A DNA stretch of 64,000 nucleotides, taken from a virus. This document shows, in pieces, positions 1 to 10,544 of the stretch (position 1 is its first letter; every line of letters begins with the position of its first letter). A program made the position numbers and the translations under genes. The notes under the pieces are model-generated. The model saw only the letters and a list, made by a program, of their open reading frames with translations, had not been told where the DNA came from and did not search any database. The DNA lies in the IMG/VR virus record IMGVR_UViG_3300025759_000062, positions 53,278 to 117,277 of that record; one strand, written 5' to 3'.

Positions 1-1
1 T

Positions 2-2959
2 AAGTCTTATCAAGAATATCAGGATTACATAAATAGTTTACCATACGATCAAAGACCAGGTTATATACAACCTACAATATCAGAGTATGTTCCACCAAGC
101 ACGGGAGAATGGTTGTGGGATAAAATTAGTAATCCAATGACTAGTTTGGGTTATGTTGTGAGGGGTCAAACGGATATTATGCCAGATAGACTAGGAAACA
201 GTCCAGATAGAAACATTATTGATTATGCCGTTGATGTTATTAATCCTGCGTCATATGCTAATACAGTTGTTGATATGGGTGAAAAGATAGGTGAAGGTGA
301 TATTGTAGGAGCTGGTCTTGATGCTATTACCCTTACACCTATAGTACCTACAGCTGCAAAGCAAGGAACAAAATTATTTAAAAGATCTGTTCAAGTAGGA
401 AATAAGTATGTAACCCCTCTTAGTCATAAGAGACTTTATCAATTTAATCCTCTTGCTAATCAACAGCCTCCGTTTACCACAGTAGTTAGAACTCAAATGC
501 CTGGGCAAACAGGAAAACTAGTTATGGGTCAATACTATGATGACTTAGCAAATCAAGGAAAAAAGTTAAACTGGAGACAAAATTTAGATAGGAATTCTTC
601 TAGAAGATATGGATGGGGTAGAGGATTTTCATCTGATCCTGCTGATATATCAAATTATAGTAATCCTTCATTTACTTCTTGGAGAGGCTATGACCCTAAT
701 TTAATAAATCCTGAATTGCTAATTCAAAGATTACCTACTAGTTATTTAGATGACTTTAAGGTTGCTAATTTAAGTTCTGATGCACGGAAGGCTTATGGTA
801 GTGGTAAAAGTGATGTAGAATTTATATTACCTATAGACGATGTTATAAGTGCAGAAAGCAGATCACTTTCAAAAGAAGCATATGATGAAATAAGAAAGAT
901 CCGTAGTGCTGAATTAACACCACATTGGTGGAAAGGTTTTCAAGAAGTTAAACAAGATGGTGGTGAAGCTTCTAAAATTGCTGCACAACAAGCAACTGGA
1001 TATAGACCACAAGCTACTATATCACAATATGAAGAACCAGCATGGTATGAAAAGGCAGCTGACTATTTAGCAAGTCCTATGACTGCACTTAGTTACATAG
1101 TTCAGGGAAAAGATTTGCCTGATAGAATTCCAATTAATGCAGAAAATAGGAATACTTATGATATGGCTTTTGATATGATTAATCCTGCTGCATGGGCAGC
1201 ATATGCAGAATCAGCAGATAAAAATCTTAAAGAAGGTAATTATACAGCCGCAGCATTTGATGCATTGGGTGCAATACCTGTAATACCTTCTTCTGTATCA
1301 CAAGGTAGAAATGTTGTCAAGGTGGGAGCAAAGTCATTACCTAAGTATGTAAAAAATGTTCCTGTAGGTAATAGTGATCTTTTAATGACTCATGCCATGC
1401 CTGGATTAGTTCCAGGAATAAAAGGTACAAAAGATGGTGTGTTAATAGCACAGGCTGCTGGACCAAGAAATAATCATATGACCTTAAAAAAGTTTTTAGA
1501 TGCTACCACTGGTCAAGATTATTATTCATTTACAGAAAGTTTTATTGATAATCCTATGTTAGCGGGCAGGGCTTTAAAAATGGCAGAAGACTTAGTTCCT
1601 AAAGGATCTATATTAAAACAAGCACCTGGTGGTACTTTAAGTCAAGATTCTTTTAATTTGATGACTAGAAGATTGGGTGATACTAGAAGATTTAGAGATC
1701 TTACCAACTATGATGCTGATTATATTAATTTGAATGAGTTTGCCAAAGGAAGAAATAGACTTGGACGAGATGCATTTACTTTTTCACAAAGTGATTTTAA
1801 TGCATTAAATGCTCAGTACATGGACGTATTTAATAACTTAGGTATATCTGAATTTAGAGGGTTAGGTTCTAGACAAGTACCTGTTTTAAATCTTGGAAAT
1901 AAAGGATACAATATATTTGAGATACCTGGACTCCAGAGTATAAGAGATCCAAGAGCTTTGGAAAAATATTATAATGTTAGTGTTCCTAATATTACTTTAC
2001 AGAAACTATATCAAAAGGGTGGTGAAAAGACATCATGGCTTGATTATGCTAATCCTTTTAATTGGGGTGTCTACACATATGATGATGCTGGAACATTTGG
2101 TGAAGCATTTGCAAAAGCTAGAGAAGAAGATCAAGATCAATTTATGTACTATGGTGACAGATATACAACAGAATTAGCACCAACTCCTGAAGTTAAAGAA
2201 GAACCAAAAGAAGATAAGTTATTCTATAACAAAGATATTTTAAAAGGATTATCAGAAGAACAAGTAGCAAGAAGACAGTCTTTGTTAAATGCAGCTAATA
2301 CAGTAGCATCTGCACAAGGAGATGATGATAACCTTAGAAAACTTCTTGTGATGAGTGCTGTAATGGAAAATACATTAGGTGCTGATCCAAAAGCATATGG
2401 TAGAGATTATACTAGAAGTCCAATGTCTATTGATGATGTAGCGTATGATGATCTATTTAACTTAAGAGAAGGTGCTAAAGGTTATACAGCTCAACAGAAA
2501 AAAAATGCAGAATGGTTAGAAGGTTTAGGTATTAATACCTCTGATGTTGATTCTTTATTAAGAGCTGATGACCCCATGGCTTCTATGGCAGTGGCAAGAC
2601 TTATATATGGTAGAGCACCGGAAGCTTTACCATCAGGAGATGATCCAGATGCTTTGTACAACTACTATTTAAAATACTACAACAAAGGTGGTGTAGATAA
2701 ATACGGAGGTGCAGAAGCTCACCGTAAGAAGTTTAATGATTATTATAATCAAATTTATAGAGAATTTGGTGGTGAAACAGATCAGCTTAAAATATACAAA
2801 GACTACGTGTATGGAGTATATGATGGAACTGAAATGCAAAGCAAAGCAGAAAAGATATATGATAAACTTAATAGAGTTTATTATAAAGAAGCAAAACAAT
2901 CAGGTACAACTGTACCAAATTATATATTAACTAAGGTTATGAAACAATCTGATAATTAG
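2..2959 (+). CDS. Large virion-type protein with an internal repeat and a lysozyme-like C-terminal region (5' end cut by window)
   Basis: The frame is open from base 2 to the TAG at 2957-2959, so the true start lies left of the window. The protein contains two copies of a roughly 95-residue module (about 59-340 and 998-1294) with matching landmarks: PTISEY/ATISQY, NPMTSLGYVV/SPMTALSYIV, and VINPAS/MINPAA. The C-terminal part (from about nt 2340) has VMENTLGADP, AYGRDYTRSPMSID and ASMAVARLIYGR. This pattern resembles transglycosylase/lysozyme-like domains of phage virions, with the Glu of MENTLG as a possible catalytic residue; this is inference. YQKGGEK and YNKGGVD occur in the C-terminal third. 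It heads a rightward run of giant genes ending in the RNA polymerase gene, so a packaged, ejected role is likely but not shown by sequence alone. Confidence 0.75.
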   Translation, partial: KSYQEYQDYINSLPYDQRPGYIQPTISEYVPPSTGEWLWDKISNPMTSLGYVVRGQTDIMPDRLGNSPDRNIIDYAVDVINPASYANTVVDMGEKIGEGDIVGAGLDAITLTPIVPTAAKQGTKLFKRSVQVGNKYVTPLSHKRLYQFNPLANQQPPFTTVVRTQMPGQTGKLVMGQYYDDLANQGKKLNWRQNLDRNSSRRYGWGRGFSSDPADISNYSNPSFTSWRGYDPNLINPELLIQRLPTSYLDDFKVANLSSDARKAYGSGKSDVEFILPIDDVISAESRSLSKEAYDEIRKIRSAELTPHWWKGFQEVKQDGGEASKIAAQQATGYRPQATISQYEEPAWYEKAADYLASPMTALSYIVQGKDLPDRIPINAENRNTYDMAFDMINPAAWAAYAESADKNLKEGNYTAAAFDALGAIPVIPSSVSQGRNVVKVGAKSLPKYVKNVPVGNSDLLMTHAMPGLVPGIKGTKDGVLIAQAAGPRNNHMTLKKFLDATTGQDYYSFTESFIDNPMLAGRALKMAEDLVPKGSILKQAPGGTLSQDSFNLMTRRLGDTRRFRDLTNYDADYINLNEFAKGRNRLGRDAFTFSQSDFNALNAQYMDVFNNLGISEFRGLGSRQVPVLNLGNKGYNIFEIPGLQSIRDPRALEKYYNVSVPNITLQKLYQKGGEKTSWLDYANPFNWGVYTYDDAGTFGEAFAKAREEDQDQFMYYGDRYTTELAPTPEVKEEPKEDKLFYNKDILKGLSEEQVARRQSLLNAANTVASAQGDDDNLRKLLVMSAVMENTLGADPKAYGRDYTRSPMSIDDVAYDDLFNLREGAKGYTAQQKKNAEWLEGLGINTSDVDSLLRADDPMASMAVARLIYGRAPEALPSGDDPDALYNYYLKYYNKGGVDKYGGAEAHRKKFNDYYNQIYREFGGETDQLKIYKDYVYGVYDGTEMQSKAEKIYDKLNRVYYKEAKQSGTTVPNYILTKVMKQSDN

Positions 2960-2987
2960 GGATTCTCCTTAATTATTTGTATATTAT
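2956..2987 (+). promoter_or_regulatory. Putative Bacteroidota-type promoter
   Basis: TTTG is followed directly by TATATTAT (2980-2987), 9 nt before the ATG at 2997. The same 12-mer TTTGTATATTAT occurs in front of three other transcription units. The -33 box is weak here (TTAG, about 20 nt upstream) and overlaps the stop codon of the preceding gene. Confidence 0.45.
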
Positions 2988-2996
2988 TAATGTAAT

Positions 2997-4850
2997 ATGG
3001 CTACCAAGAATTTAAATAAAAAAGGTTTATATCAGGAAGGGGGAATGGTTCCTAAAGATTCTCTTAACCCTGCTATTGATGAACTTGCAAAAGTTGTAAG
3101 AGCAAGAGTAGAACAGGGAGAACCTGCAGAACAAGTATTATATTCTTTTCTTCAAGAAGGGATTCCTCAAGAACAACTTGCATTAGCCTTTGAGACAATA
3201 GGTTATGATCCAAGTTCTTTTGGTAGTTTAATGCAGAGTGTTGAGACAATGGTAAATCAACAACAACAATCCGCTCAAGATCCACAGATGGCTCAACAGC
3301 AATTAATGGAAGAGCTTAATAAAGTTGAAGAAGATGTACCAGAAGCTCAATATGGTTTTGAAACCACATCATATGCTACCGGTAGACCAACTCCTTTATA
3401 CTTACCACCTATTCCTAAAAGAGGAAATATATTAGGTGCTGGTCTTTTATTTGCAGATGCACTTCAACAATTTACCAGCAAAGAAGATAGAGATGGTGAT
3501 GGATTGATGGATGGTACCTTTAGAGATATGGGTGCTAAAAGAGCTAGATATAAAGGAATGCAGAATCTTAATAAAACATTTGATGTTGATTATGGAGATT
3601 TAGATCCTTCTAACTATGTGGTTAACTTTAATGATTTTGCTGAAGGTAGAGTTAGAACTAAAGATCAATATGCAGAAGATGTACAAAAGTATTCTAAAAT
3701 AGACTTTGATGCGGAGAAGAACAAATATACAGGAATGTTAGCTTCTAATAATTTAGAATCTAGAATGATTGGTAACAAACAATTCGGTGATGCTATTAGT
3801 CTACAAAAGTTTACAGAGAATGTTGGTGATTTATCTCAGGATGAAATTGACATGATGATTAATGCAAGAAGAAACTATGATAAAGGAACAGGACTTGGGT
3901 TAGATATGACTAGCTATACAGAAGATGGCAGAACTAAAGAAGAGATAGAAAAGCTTAGAAGTGGTTACAGGGACATTATGCTTGGTAATCAAAAAATGAC
4001 ATCTGCTCCATTTGTTTTTACACCTACAACATCTTTTCCATTAGGAAAGAAACAATTAGGTGGTCAAGCATTTAGTGATTTATCTGACTTTTTATTTGAA
4101 GATCAATTAAAGGATCCTATGGGTTTTCAAAATATGATAATGGATCAAGCAACTACAGACTATGCTAGAGATACACAAATAGTGAGAGATGCTCAACTTA
4201 AAAAAGAAAATCCTGGATTAGGACCCACACCTTTTGAGCAGCAAAATGAAAATTTACTATCAACAACATCTACATTTGATGAGAATGCATTGGACGGATT
4301 AGATTCTACATTAACTGAACCAACTGTAAAAAGAAAAAGAGAACTTAAGAATGTACCTAAGCAAATTAAAACTTTTATAGAAAGTGATCCTACGGTGCAA
4401 GCGTTTGCTGATGTTTCAAACTTTGCAGTAATGGGTGCTAATCTTGCAAATGAATATTTTCAAGAAAAAGAGTTTAGAGATTATAAAAATAAATTAAGAA
4501 ATACTACAGTAGCAGATAAAATATATACAACTGTAGAAGATCCATCAAACAAAAGAGGAACATTTGATATAAATACAGGACTTGCTGAGCCAGATAATCT
4601 TGTTGATTACTATGCTCAAGCAATGTATGGTAGAGAAATGTATAAAAAAGGTGGTGAGTTTGAACCACACATGATGTTTGATCCTAAAACTGGCAAAGGT
4701 TATGAAGCTAGAGTACCAGCTGACCATGAAAGAATGGCTAAGATGGGATACTTACATAAGGATGAAATGAGTTATGGTGGTGAATTAGAAGTAGATAATG
4801 ACACTCTTGCTGCATTAATAGCTGCTGGAGCAGATATAGAAATGTTATAA
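2997..4850 (+). CDS. Virion-associated protein of unknown function with an EF-hand-like loop
   Basis: This is a 617-residue acidic protein without a recognisable enzymatic domain. Near residues 163-172 it carries DRDGDGLMDG, which matches the calcium-binding loop of EF-hand, dockerin or thrombospondin-3 type repeats. A helical, Gln-rich segment (about residues 85-105) follows an N-terminal YQEGGMV; YKKGGEF lies near the C-terminus and the protein ends in an acidic, Ala-rich tail. The ATG at 2997 is preceded by a promoter-like element. It lies between large virion-type genes with 2 nt to the next gene, so a structural or cargo role is inferred from context only. Confidence 0.7.
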   Translation: MATKNLNKKGLYQEGGMVPKDSLNPAIDELAKVVRARVEQGEPAEQVLYSFLQEGIPQEQLALAFETIGYDPSSFGSLMQSVETMVNQQQQSAQDPQMAQQQLMEELNKVEEDVPEAQYGFETTSYATGRPTPLYLPPIPKRGNILGAGLLFADALQQFTSKEDRDGDGLMDGTFRDMGAKRARYKGMQNLNKTFDVDYGDLDPSNYVVNFNDFAEGRVRTKDQYAEDVQKYSKIDFDAEKNKYTGMLASNNLESRMIGNKQFGDAISLQKFTENVGDLSQDEIDMMINARRNYDKGTGLGLDMTSYTEDGRTKEEIEKLRSGYRDIMLGNQKMTSAPFVFTPTTSFPLGKKQLGGQAFSDLSDFLFEDQLKDPMGFQNMIMDQATTDYARDTQIVRDAQLKKENPGLGPTPFEQQNENLLSTTSTFDENALDGLDSTLTEPTVKRKRELKNVPKQIKTFIESDPTVQAFADVSNFAVMGANLANEYFQEKEFRDYKNKLRNTTVADKIYTTVEDPSNKRGTFDINTGLAEPDNLVDYYAQAMYGREMYKKGGEFEPHMMFDPKTGKGYEARVPADHERMAKMGYLHKDEMSYGGELEVDNDTLAALIAAGADIEML

Positions 4851-4852
4851 TT

Positions 4853-7387
4853 ATGGCAAAGATTAGATTAAAAAAATTACCTGATGGCTTTGAAGTCAGA
4901 GATGGTAAAGTTGTAAAGAAGATGCAGCAGGGTGGTATGATGACTGGTGATCAGTTTAACTATGGCCTTATTACATCTCCATATAATTTAGGCAATGATC
5001 AATTTAATAATAGCAGTGATAAAAGCGTAAGATACTCATTGTCATCTGTACCAAAAGAAGTTGCTAATATAGAAGCAGAGGGTGGAGAGACCGTCCTAAC
5101 TGATTTAAATAATGATGGCCAATTTGGTCTATATAATATTACTGGTCCAAGACATAGCCAAGGTGGTGTACCTATGTACTTACCAGAACAGTCATTTGTA
5201 TTTTCTGATACAGGCAAGATGAAGTTTAACAGACAAGAACTTGCAGAGTTTGGTATTGAATCAAGAAAGAAAATGACTCCAGCACAAGTATCTAAGAAGT
5301 ATCAACTAAATGAATTTATTGGTGCTATGCAAAATCAAGATGCTGATCTTATTAAAGTTAAGAGTGCAGAACTTATGTTAGATAAAAACCTTATGGGATT
5401 ATCTAAACTTGCTTTTGGTCAAGAACAAAAGAAAAACTTTGCTGACGGTGTGCCTTTAGCTTCACACCCATACCTTGTATCAATGGGTATTAATCCTGTT
5501 GAATTTACACAGAAGGTAGAAAACATTACAGCACAACAAGCTGCTCAAAGAATGTTTGAAACATTACCACCCAATCAACAAGCTCAGGTAATGGCTTTAA
5601 GACAGATGATGGAACAAGCTGGTCAAATGCCACAACAACCTATGGCTGCTTATGGTAAAGAATTACCAAAGGCGCAGTTTGGTTTAGGTTTGCTTAATCC
5701 TGAAGATGATTCAGATGGGGATGGTGTAATAAATAGATTTGACTCTGCACCATTAAATTCAAGAATAGGTGGTTTAAATGCACAACCATTACCAGCAGAA
5801 GATCCAAATATATATGAAAATAATACAAATAAATCTTTTACTTCTTCAAATGTAACTCCTTCATCTACTTCTCCTTCAAGAGGACGTGGTGGTAGAACAC
5901 TTGATGTTTCCGGTATTGAAGGTGGTAGATCTTTAGGTGATAATTATAAACAATATCAGGAACTAGAAAGATTGTTTACTTCTGGTGATGATATCTGGAA
6001 TAAAACTATTGATAGAGCATATGAAGCTTTTGCAGCTAATGCCAAAGCTCAAGGTGTTACTAGTATTCCTAGTAGAGATGATATGCTTAATAAATTCTTA
6101 GCATATCAGAAAAACAACTATATGATTGCAGATCTAATGCCAGATGATTTTAGATATGCAAAAGAACTGGATAGAGGTAGTGGAGATAGAAAGAATAAAA
6201 ATACTCAAGCATTATTTGATAAAGCAAGAGAATTATATCCTGACATTTATGAAGGTTACACTATTGATGATAGTGATACAAAATTAAATCAGTTATTCTT
6301 CCAAGCTGTTACTATAGCAGATAAGGATAATGCTGAACCTTATTTATCATATACAGCTACCGGACCTGATCAAAAAACAAACTGGGCTGACAACAGAACT
6401 GTTTCTAAAGCAGAAGGATTTTACGGTAATAACACACTGAATCAATTCTTACAGGTTAAAGAACCAATTAAACCTGAACCACCAGAAGAAACACCAGGTC
6501 CTAAACCACCACCTACACCTCCTCCATATACACCTGAAGATGGTAAATTTTGGATACAAGATATGTTAAAGATGGGTGCTCTTGCAATGAGAGACAGAGA
6601 TATGTTTTTACCATATCAACCTGCTGTTGAGATTCCTCAATCAGGTTATGTGCTTGAAGAACCTACAAGACAACTTGCTGATGTTAATGAGCAGTTTAAT
6701 ATTGCAGCTCAAGCTTTAGGTTCATTTACTGGTCCTCAGTCTTTGAGTGCTAGAATGGCTAAAGCACAAGGTGATAGCCTTAGAGCTAATGCAAATACCT
6801 TTGCTCAAGTACATGGTAGAAATATTGGTACAGTGAACAGAGGTAAACTGGTGGATGCACAGCTTAGATCAGGAGCTCAGAAAGAACAAAGAGATAGAAA
6901 GGTTAAGTTATATGATGATACTCAACTAACTCTTCAAAACTATATGGATGAGAAGAACTTAGATAGAGAGCAAATGGCTGATTTACAAGCCAATGCATAT
7001 ACTAACATGGCTAATACTTACAACTTAAATACATTGTATCCATATTTTAACATTGATCCTACTACTGGTGGTATGATTGGTTTAAGTGGTGATTTACCAG
7101 CATTAGTTGCAAACAAACAGGCAGCTAATCAATTAAGTCAAATGGAGCAAATGGAACAAGCAGCTCTTGAAATGCAAGGTAGAGGTCTTGATGCTTCTAA
7201 TATAAATAAAATATTAGATTTGCAATATGGATCTAAGGCAGGGCCTGTATCAACACAAGGTCTTGATCCTTATTCAGATGTACTAAGGATGATTAGAGAA
7301 TCTGGTATGCCAACGGGATATGGTAAAAAAGGTAAAGAGATCAAGAAGTATATTGTTCCCTTCTATACGGGAAAGGTTGGTTCTTAA
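4853..7387 (+). CDS. Large virion-associated protein of unknown function
   Basis: An 844-residue protein. The N-terminus has MQQGGMM, then about residues 75-125 a Gly-rich, beta-type segment with AEGGETVLTDLNNDGQFG, GPRHSQGG and LPEQSFVFSD. A segment with this look recurs in large proteins of Bacteroidota phages, but I cannot name a family. DSDGDGVINRFDSAP (about residues 286-300) is an EF-hand/thrombospondin-3-like calcium loop, the second such loop in two adjacent genes. A proline-rich linker (PEPPEETPGPKPPPTPPP) near residue 545 separates it from a helical C-terminal half rich in Gln and Ala. Position before the RNA polymerase gene suggests ejected cargo. Confidence 0.7.
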   Translation: MAKIRLKKLPDGFEVRDGKVVKKMQQGGMMTGDQFNYGLITSPYNLGNDQFNNSSDKSVRYSLSSVPKEVANIEAEGGETVLTDLNNDGQFGLYNITGPRHSQGGVPMYLPEQSFVFSDTGKMKFNRQELAEFGIESRKKMTPAQVSKKYQLNEFIGAMQNQDADLIKVKSAELMLDKNLMGLSKLAFGQEQKKNFADGVPLASHPYLVSMGINPVEFTQKVENITAQQAAQRMFETLPPNQQAQVMALRQMMEQAGQMPQQPMAAYGKELPKAQFGLGLLNPEDDSDGDGVINRFDSAPLNSRIGGLNAQPLPAEDPNIYENNTNKSFTSSNVTPSSTSPSRGRGGRTLDVSGIEGGRSLGDNYKQYQELERLFTSGDDIWNKTIDRAYEAFAANAKAQGVTSIPSRDDMLNKFLAYQKNNYMIADLMPDDFRYAKELDRGSGDRKNKNTQALFDKARELYPDIYEGYTIDDSDTKLNQLFFQAVTIADKDNAEPYLSYTATGPDQKTNWADNRTVSKAEGFYGNNTLNQFLQVKEPIKPEPPEETPGPKPPPTPPPYTPEDGKFWIQDMLKMGALAMRDRDMFLPYQPAVEIPQSGYVLEEPTRQLADVNEQFNIAAQALGSFTGPQSLSARMAKAQGDSLRANANTFAQVHGRNIGTVNRGKLVDAQLRSGAQKEQRDRKVKLYDDTQLTLQNYMDEKNLDREQMADLQANAYTNMANTYNLNTLYPYFNIDPTTGGMIGLSGDLPALVANKQAANQLSQMEQMEQAALEMQGRGLDASNINKILDLQYGSKAGPVSTQGLDPYSDVLRMIRESGMPTGYGKKGKEIKKYIVPFYTGKVGS

Positions 7388-7445
7388 ACTAAATAAGTGT
7401 ATAGAAAAAGTTTTTAAAACTTAAAAAATTTTAGTAAATTAGATT

Positions 7446-10400
7446 ATGGCAACTTACGTACCAGGAAGTCAAATATACGCAAGGGAAACCCAACCTTTTA
7501 CACCGGATTATAAATTCTTATCCAATGTATTAGATGTTAGGCAAGACCGTTATGATACAAATTATAAACAATTAAGTGATTTGTATGGTAGAGTTGTATA
7601 TGCAGACTTATCAAGACAAGATACCACTGAGATGAGAGATCAGTATGCAAACCAACTTGCTCCAAAAATTCAACAAATTTCTGGTATGGACCTTTCCTTG
7701 CGTCAAAATGTTGATGCTGCACAAGGTCTATTTAAACCATTCTATGAAGATGATCTTATTGTAAAAGATCTTGTTTACACAAAACAGTTTAAGAAGAATG
7801 TACAATTGGCACAGGTTTATAAAGACTCAGATAATTTAGATCAAAGAAAGAAATACTGGGGTACAGGTATGCAGTATTTAAATTATCAAATGGAAGACTT
7901 TAAAACTGCTGATAGAGATGGAGCTTTAAAACAAGCACTACCCACTTATGTAGAGAATGTAGATCTTATGGCCATGTCAACAAAGCTTCTTGAAGAAGCG
8001 GGTTTTGAGGATGTAAAGATTGATATTCCTTCTGATGATGGGGCTTGGATTATTACTGAAAAGAATGGCCAGCAGCAAGTGCCTGGTGCATATAACTATT
8101 TACAGAAAACCCTTTTGGAAGATCCAAGAGTGATTGATGCATATAGAGCTAGTGGTTACGTACAATCAAGAAGTTTTGCTGAAGCTGGTGTAGAATCAGG
8201 ACAATATGCAAATATATCAGAAGGTCAGAATGCTTGGGCACGTCAAACACTACAAGACTTAGCACAAAGAAATGCTACAGCAAATGAAATTCTTAAACGT
8301 CAGTTTGAAGATGCTTTAGATACAAAAGAAAACTGGGAGGCTTATGAGAAAGAAGAAGGTATAGTACCAGGCAGTGATGAAGCTAAAGCAATGATGGATG
8401 CACTAGAACACTATGATAAGTTAAATGGCGCATTACAAAGAAATGAAGAGGATATGCAAAGATTAGATAATACATCTTTGGATGATGATCTTTTATCAAA
8501 GGCATATAATCTTCTTATGAGTTACAATATTAGTAGTGATATACTTGGTGCTGCTCAAGCATATAGTATGCGTGATTATGAAAGAACTCTAGAAGCTAAC
8601 CCATATAAGAAGATGGAGATTGAGCACATATATGATATGGCAGAAATCAATCAACGTCATCTTAATAAAATGAAAGAGATTGAGCATAAAGCTAAGATAG
8701 ATCCATCAACTAAAGAAGGTGCTATTGCTAATTTAGTTGATATGATTTGGGGAGGAAATGCTCCATTAGATGCTCAGTCAACTCAGTTTGAGGAAGCAGA
8801 AGATCCAATAGCAAGAAATGCAGAAGATGCTGCAAACTTTGCAAATAAAACTCTGGAAGAGCAAGTTGCTTTTATCACAGAGATGGATAAATTATCTAAG
8901 ACAGGTAAGAGTATCCAAGATGTTGATCTTAATAGAATGACTATAAAGCTTGCAGATGGTACAGACTATACTGGGAGTTATGATCAAATTAGATCAAAGT
9001 TATTAGAAAAAGATGAAAGTGGTACTCTTGTTAATAGTCCTGCTATTTCAACATTATATAAAGATTCTAAACTAAAACTAGAAACATTACCAGAAACTAA
9101 TCCTAAAGCAAGTGAGCTTCCAGCATATGTAGCTCTTACAGGTGCTCAAGAAAATATTAGAGCGCGTGAAAGCATGTCTCTTGATTATGAAGAAACTTAT
9201 AGTCAAGTTCTTTTTGATAATATGAAAAGAATAAGGACAACAGATAAGGGTAAAGAAATTAATAGTCAACTTAATAATGGTGTTCCTTCAATTATTACAG
9301 CAGATCCTAAAGCTGTTCTTTTAGGACAAGTTGATGCGGTTTCTGGAGCTGGTGGATCAGAATTTAAACCTAGATTATTAAGTAAAACAGAGTTTCAAGA
9401 TATTTATGTAAGTAGAGTTAGAAATAAAGCAATCAGAGGCATAGATGATGATGCTTACATGGTAAGAGAAAGAAGATATGATGCAAGTACAAGCATGCGT
9501 AAGGGTGCTGGTGGTGACTTTACACATAACTATACATATGTTACATATTTTGATGAAGATGCTGCAAGACGAGAGGCAGATAAACTATATGATGATCAAT
9601 ATGCTGCATTAGGTGGCTCTTTAAATGAAGCCGTTAATACATCTCTTGGTGGAGCAAGAGTAACACAACCTTTTTCTGCTGATGCATATTTTAGAGGTGT
9701 TCCTTTAGATCAAATGAATGCATCTGAGTTGTATACTTATAGAGGTTATCAAGAAACATTTAATGTAGAAAATTTAAATAATCCTGATGCGGTTAGTATG
9801 TTGATGAACTTAGTTAAACAACATAATGAAACAGCTAACAAAATTATTGTAGCTACAGGAGCTTCTACTGCTGAAGAAGTAGAAGCAGAAAATGATCCAA
9901 CTGCAGCTTACATTTTTGAGAAAACTTTGTTAGATACAAAAAGAGCAATGCTAACACCTGATAAAGCAAGTTCAAAAAATTTACTTTATGATATTACATA
10001 TAATCCCGTTAAGACTGTTGATGGTGAATCATATGCTTCTTACACCTTAAAATTAACCAGAGATCAGATACAACAATTTGCAGATACTCCTGATAAACAA
10101 AATAAAATTACTAAAGAAATTAGCACAAGTGATATTGTTAAATATTCTGAAATAACAATGCTTGTACCTATGGATCAAGACATGAATCCAAGAGCAGCTG
10201 GTAATTATAATTTCTCTGCTATAGATTTTCAAATAAATATGAGTGATGAAAAGGTTTATAATTATAATCTTTTATCAAATAAAGCAGGTTCTTTTAAAAT
10301 ATTTAATGATGGTGGTTTATATTACGTAGCTATGGAAATGATGAAAGTAAATCCTGAAACAGGTTTATTTGAAACCGCTGGTATACAGAGTCCTACTATA

Positions 10401-10544
10401 ATTGTAAATGATGAAGGGCAGCCCGTCACTAAAGCAAATATTGATAGATATGCTGCACACTATAGAAGAACTATGGAGGAAATATATAAACAGAATATAG
10501 AGCAGCAGAAAGCTTGGAAGAAAAAAAACGGTATTAAAAAATGA
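7446..10544 (+). CDS. Large helical virion-associated protein, function unknown
   Basis: A 1032-residue protein, mostly charged and predicted helical by eye, with no signal peptide, transmembrane segment or enzymatic motif I recognise. The first 60 residues (PGSQIYARETQPFTPDYKF onward) resemble the N-termini of internal virion proteins but give no family. It ends KKKNGIKK and its stop overlaps the next start by 4 nt (ATGA at 10541-10544), so translation is probably coupled to the RNA polymerase gene and the two products may be made in linked amounts. The only gap upstream is 58 nt of A/T-rich sequence. Confidence 0.7.
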   Translation: MATYVPGSQIYARETQPFTPDYKFLSNVLDVRQDRYDTNYKQLSDLYGRVVYADLSRQDTTEMRDQYANQLAPKIQQISGMDLSLRQNVDAAQGLFKPFYEDDLIVKDLVYTKQFKKNVQLAQVYKDSDNLDQRKKYWGTGMQYLNYQMEDFKTADRDGALKQALPTYVENVDLMAMSTKLLEEAGFEDVKIDIPSDDGAWIITEKNGQQQVPGAYNYLQKTLLEDPRVIDAYRASGYVQSRSFAEAGVESGQYANISEGQNAWARQTLQDLAQRNATANEILKRQFEDALDTKENWEAYEKEEGIVPGSDEAKAMMDALEHYDKLNGALQRNEEDMQRLDNTSLDDDLLSKAYNLLMSYNISSDILGAAQAYSMRDYERTLEANPYKKMEIEHIYDMAEINQRHLNKMKEIEHKAKIDPSTKEGAIANLVDMIWGGNAPLDAQSTQFEEAEDPIARNAEDAANFANKTLEEQVAFITEMDKLSKTGKSIQDVDLNRMTIKLADGTDYTGSYDQIRSKLLEKDESGTLVNSPAISTLYKDSKLKLETLPETNPKASELPAYVALTGAQENIRARESMSLDYEETYSQVLFDNMKRIRTTDKGKEINSQLNNGVPSIITADPKAVLLGQVDAVSGAGGSEFKPRLLSKTEFQDIYVSRVRNKAIRGIDDDAYMVRERRYDASTSMRKGAGGDFTHNYTYVTYFDEDAARREADKLYDDQYAALGGSLNEAVNTSLGGARVTQPFSADAYFRGVPLDQMNASELYTYRGYQETFNVENLNNPDAVSMLMNLVKQHNETANKIIVATGASTAEEVEAENDPTAAYIFEKTLLDTKRAMLTPDKASSKNLLYDITYNPVKTVDGESYASYTLKLTRDQIQQFADTPDKQNKITKEISTSDIVKYSEITMLVPMDQDMNPRAAGNYNFSAIDFQINMSDEKVYNYNLLSNKAGSFKIFNDGGLYYVAMEMMKVNPETGLFETAGIQSPTIIVNDEGQPVTKANIDRYAAHYRRTMEEIYKQNIEQQKAWKKKNGIKK

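Noticed and set aside
7431-7445. Promoter with TAAATTAG just before the gene at 7446
   Set aside because: The box ends 3 nt before the ATG and lacks a convincing -33 element; the run is ordinary A/T-rich spacer.
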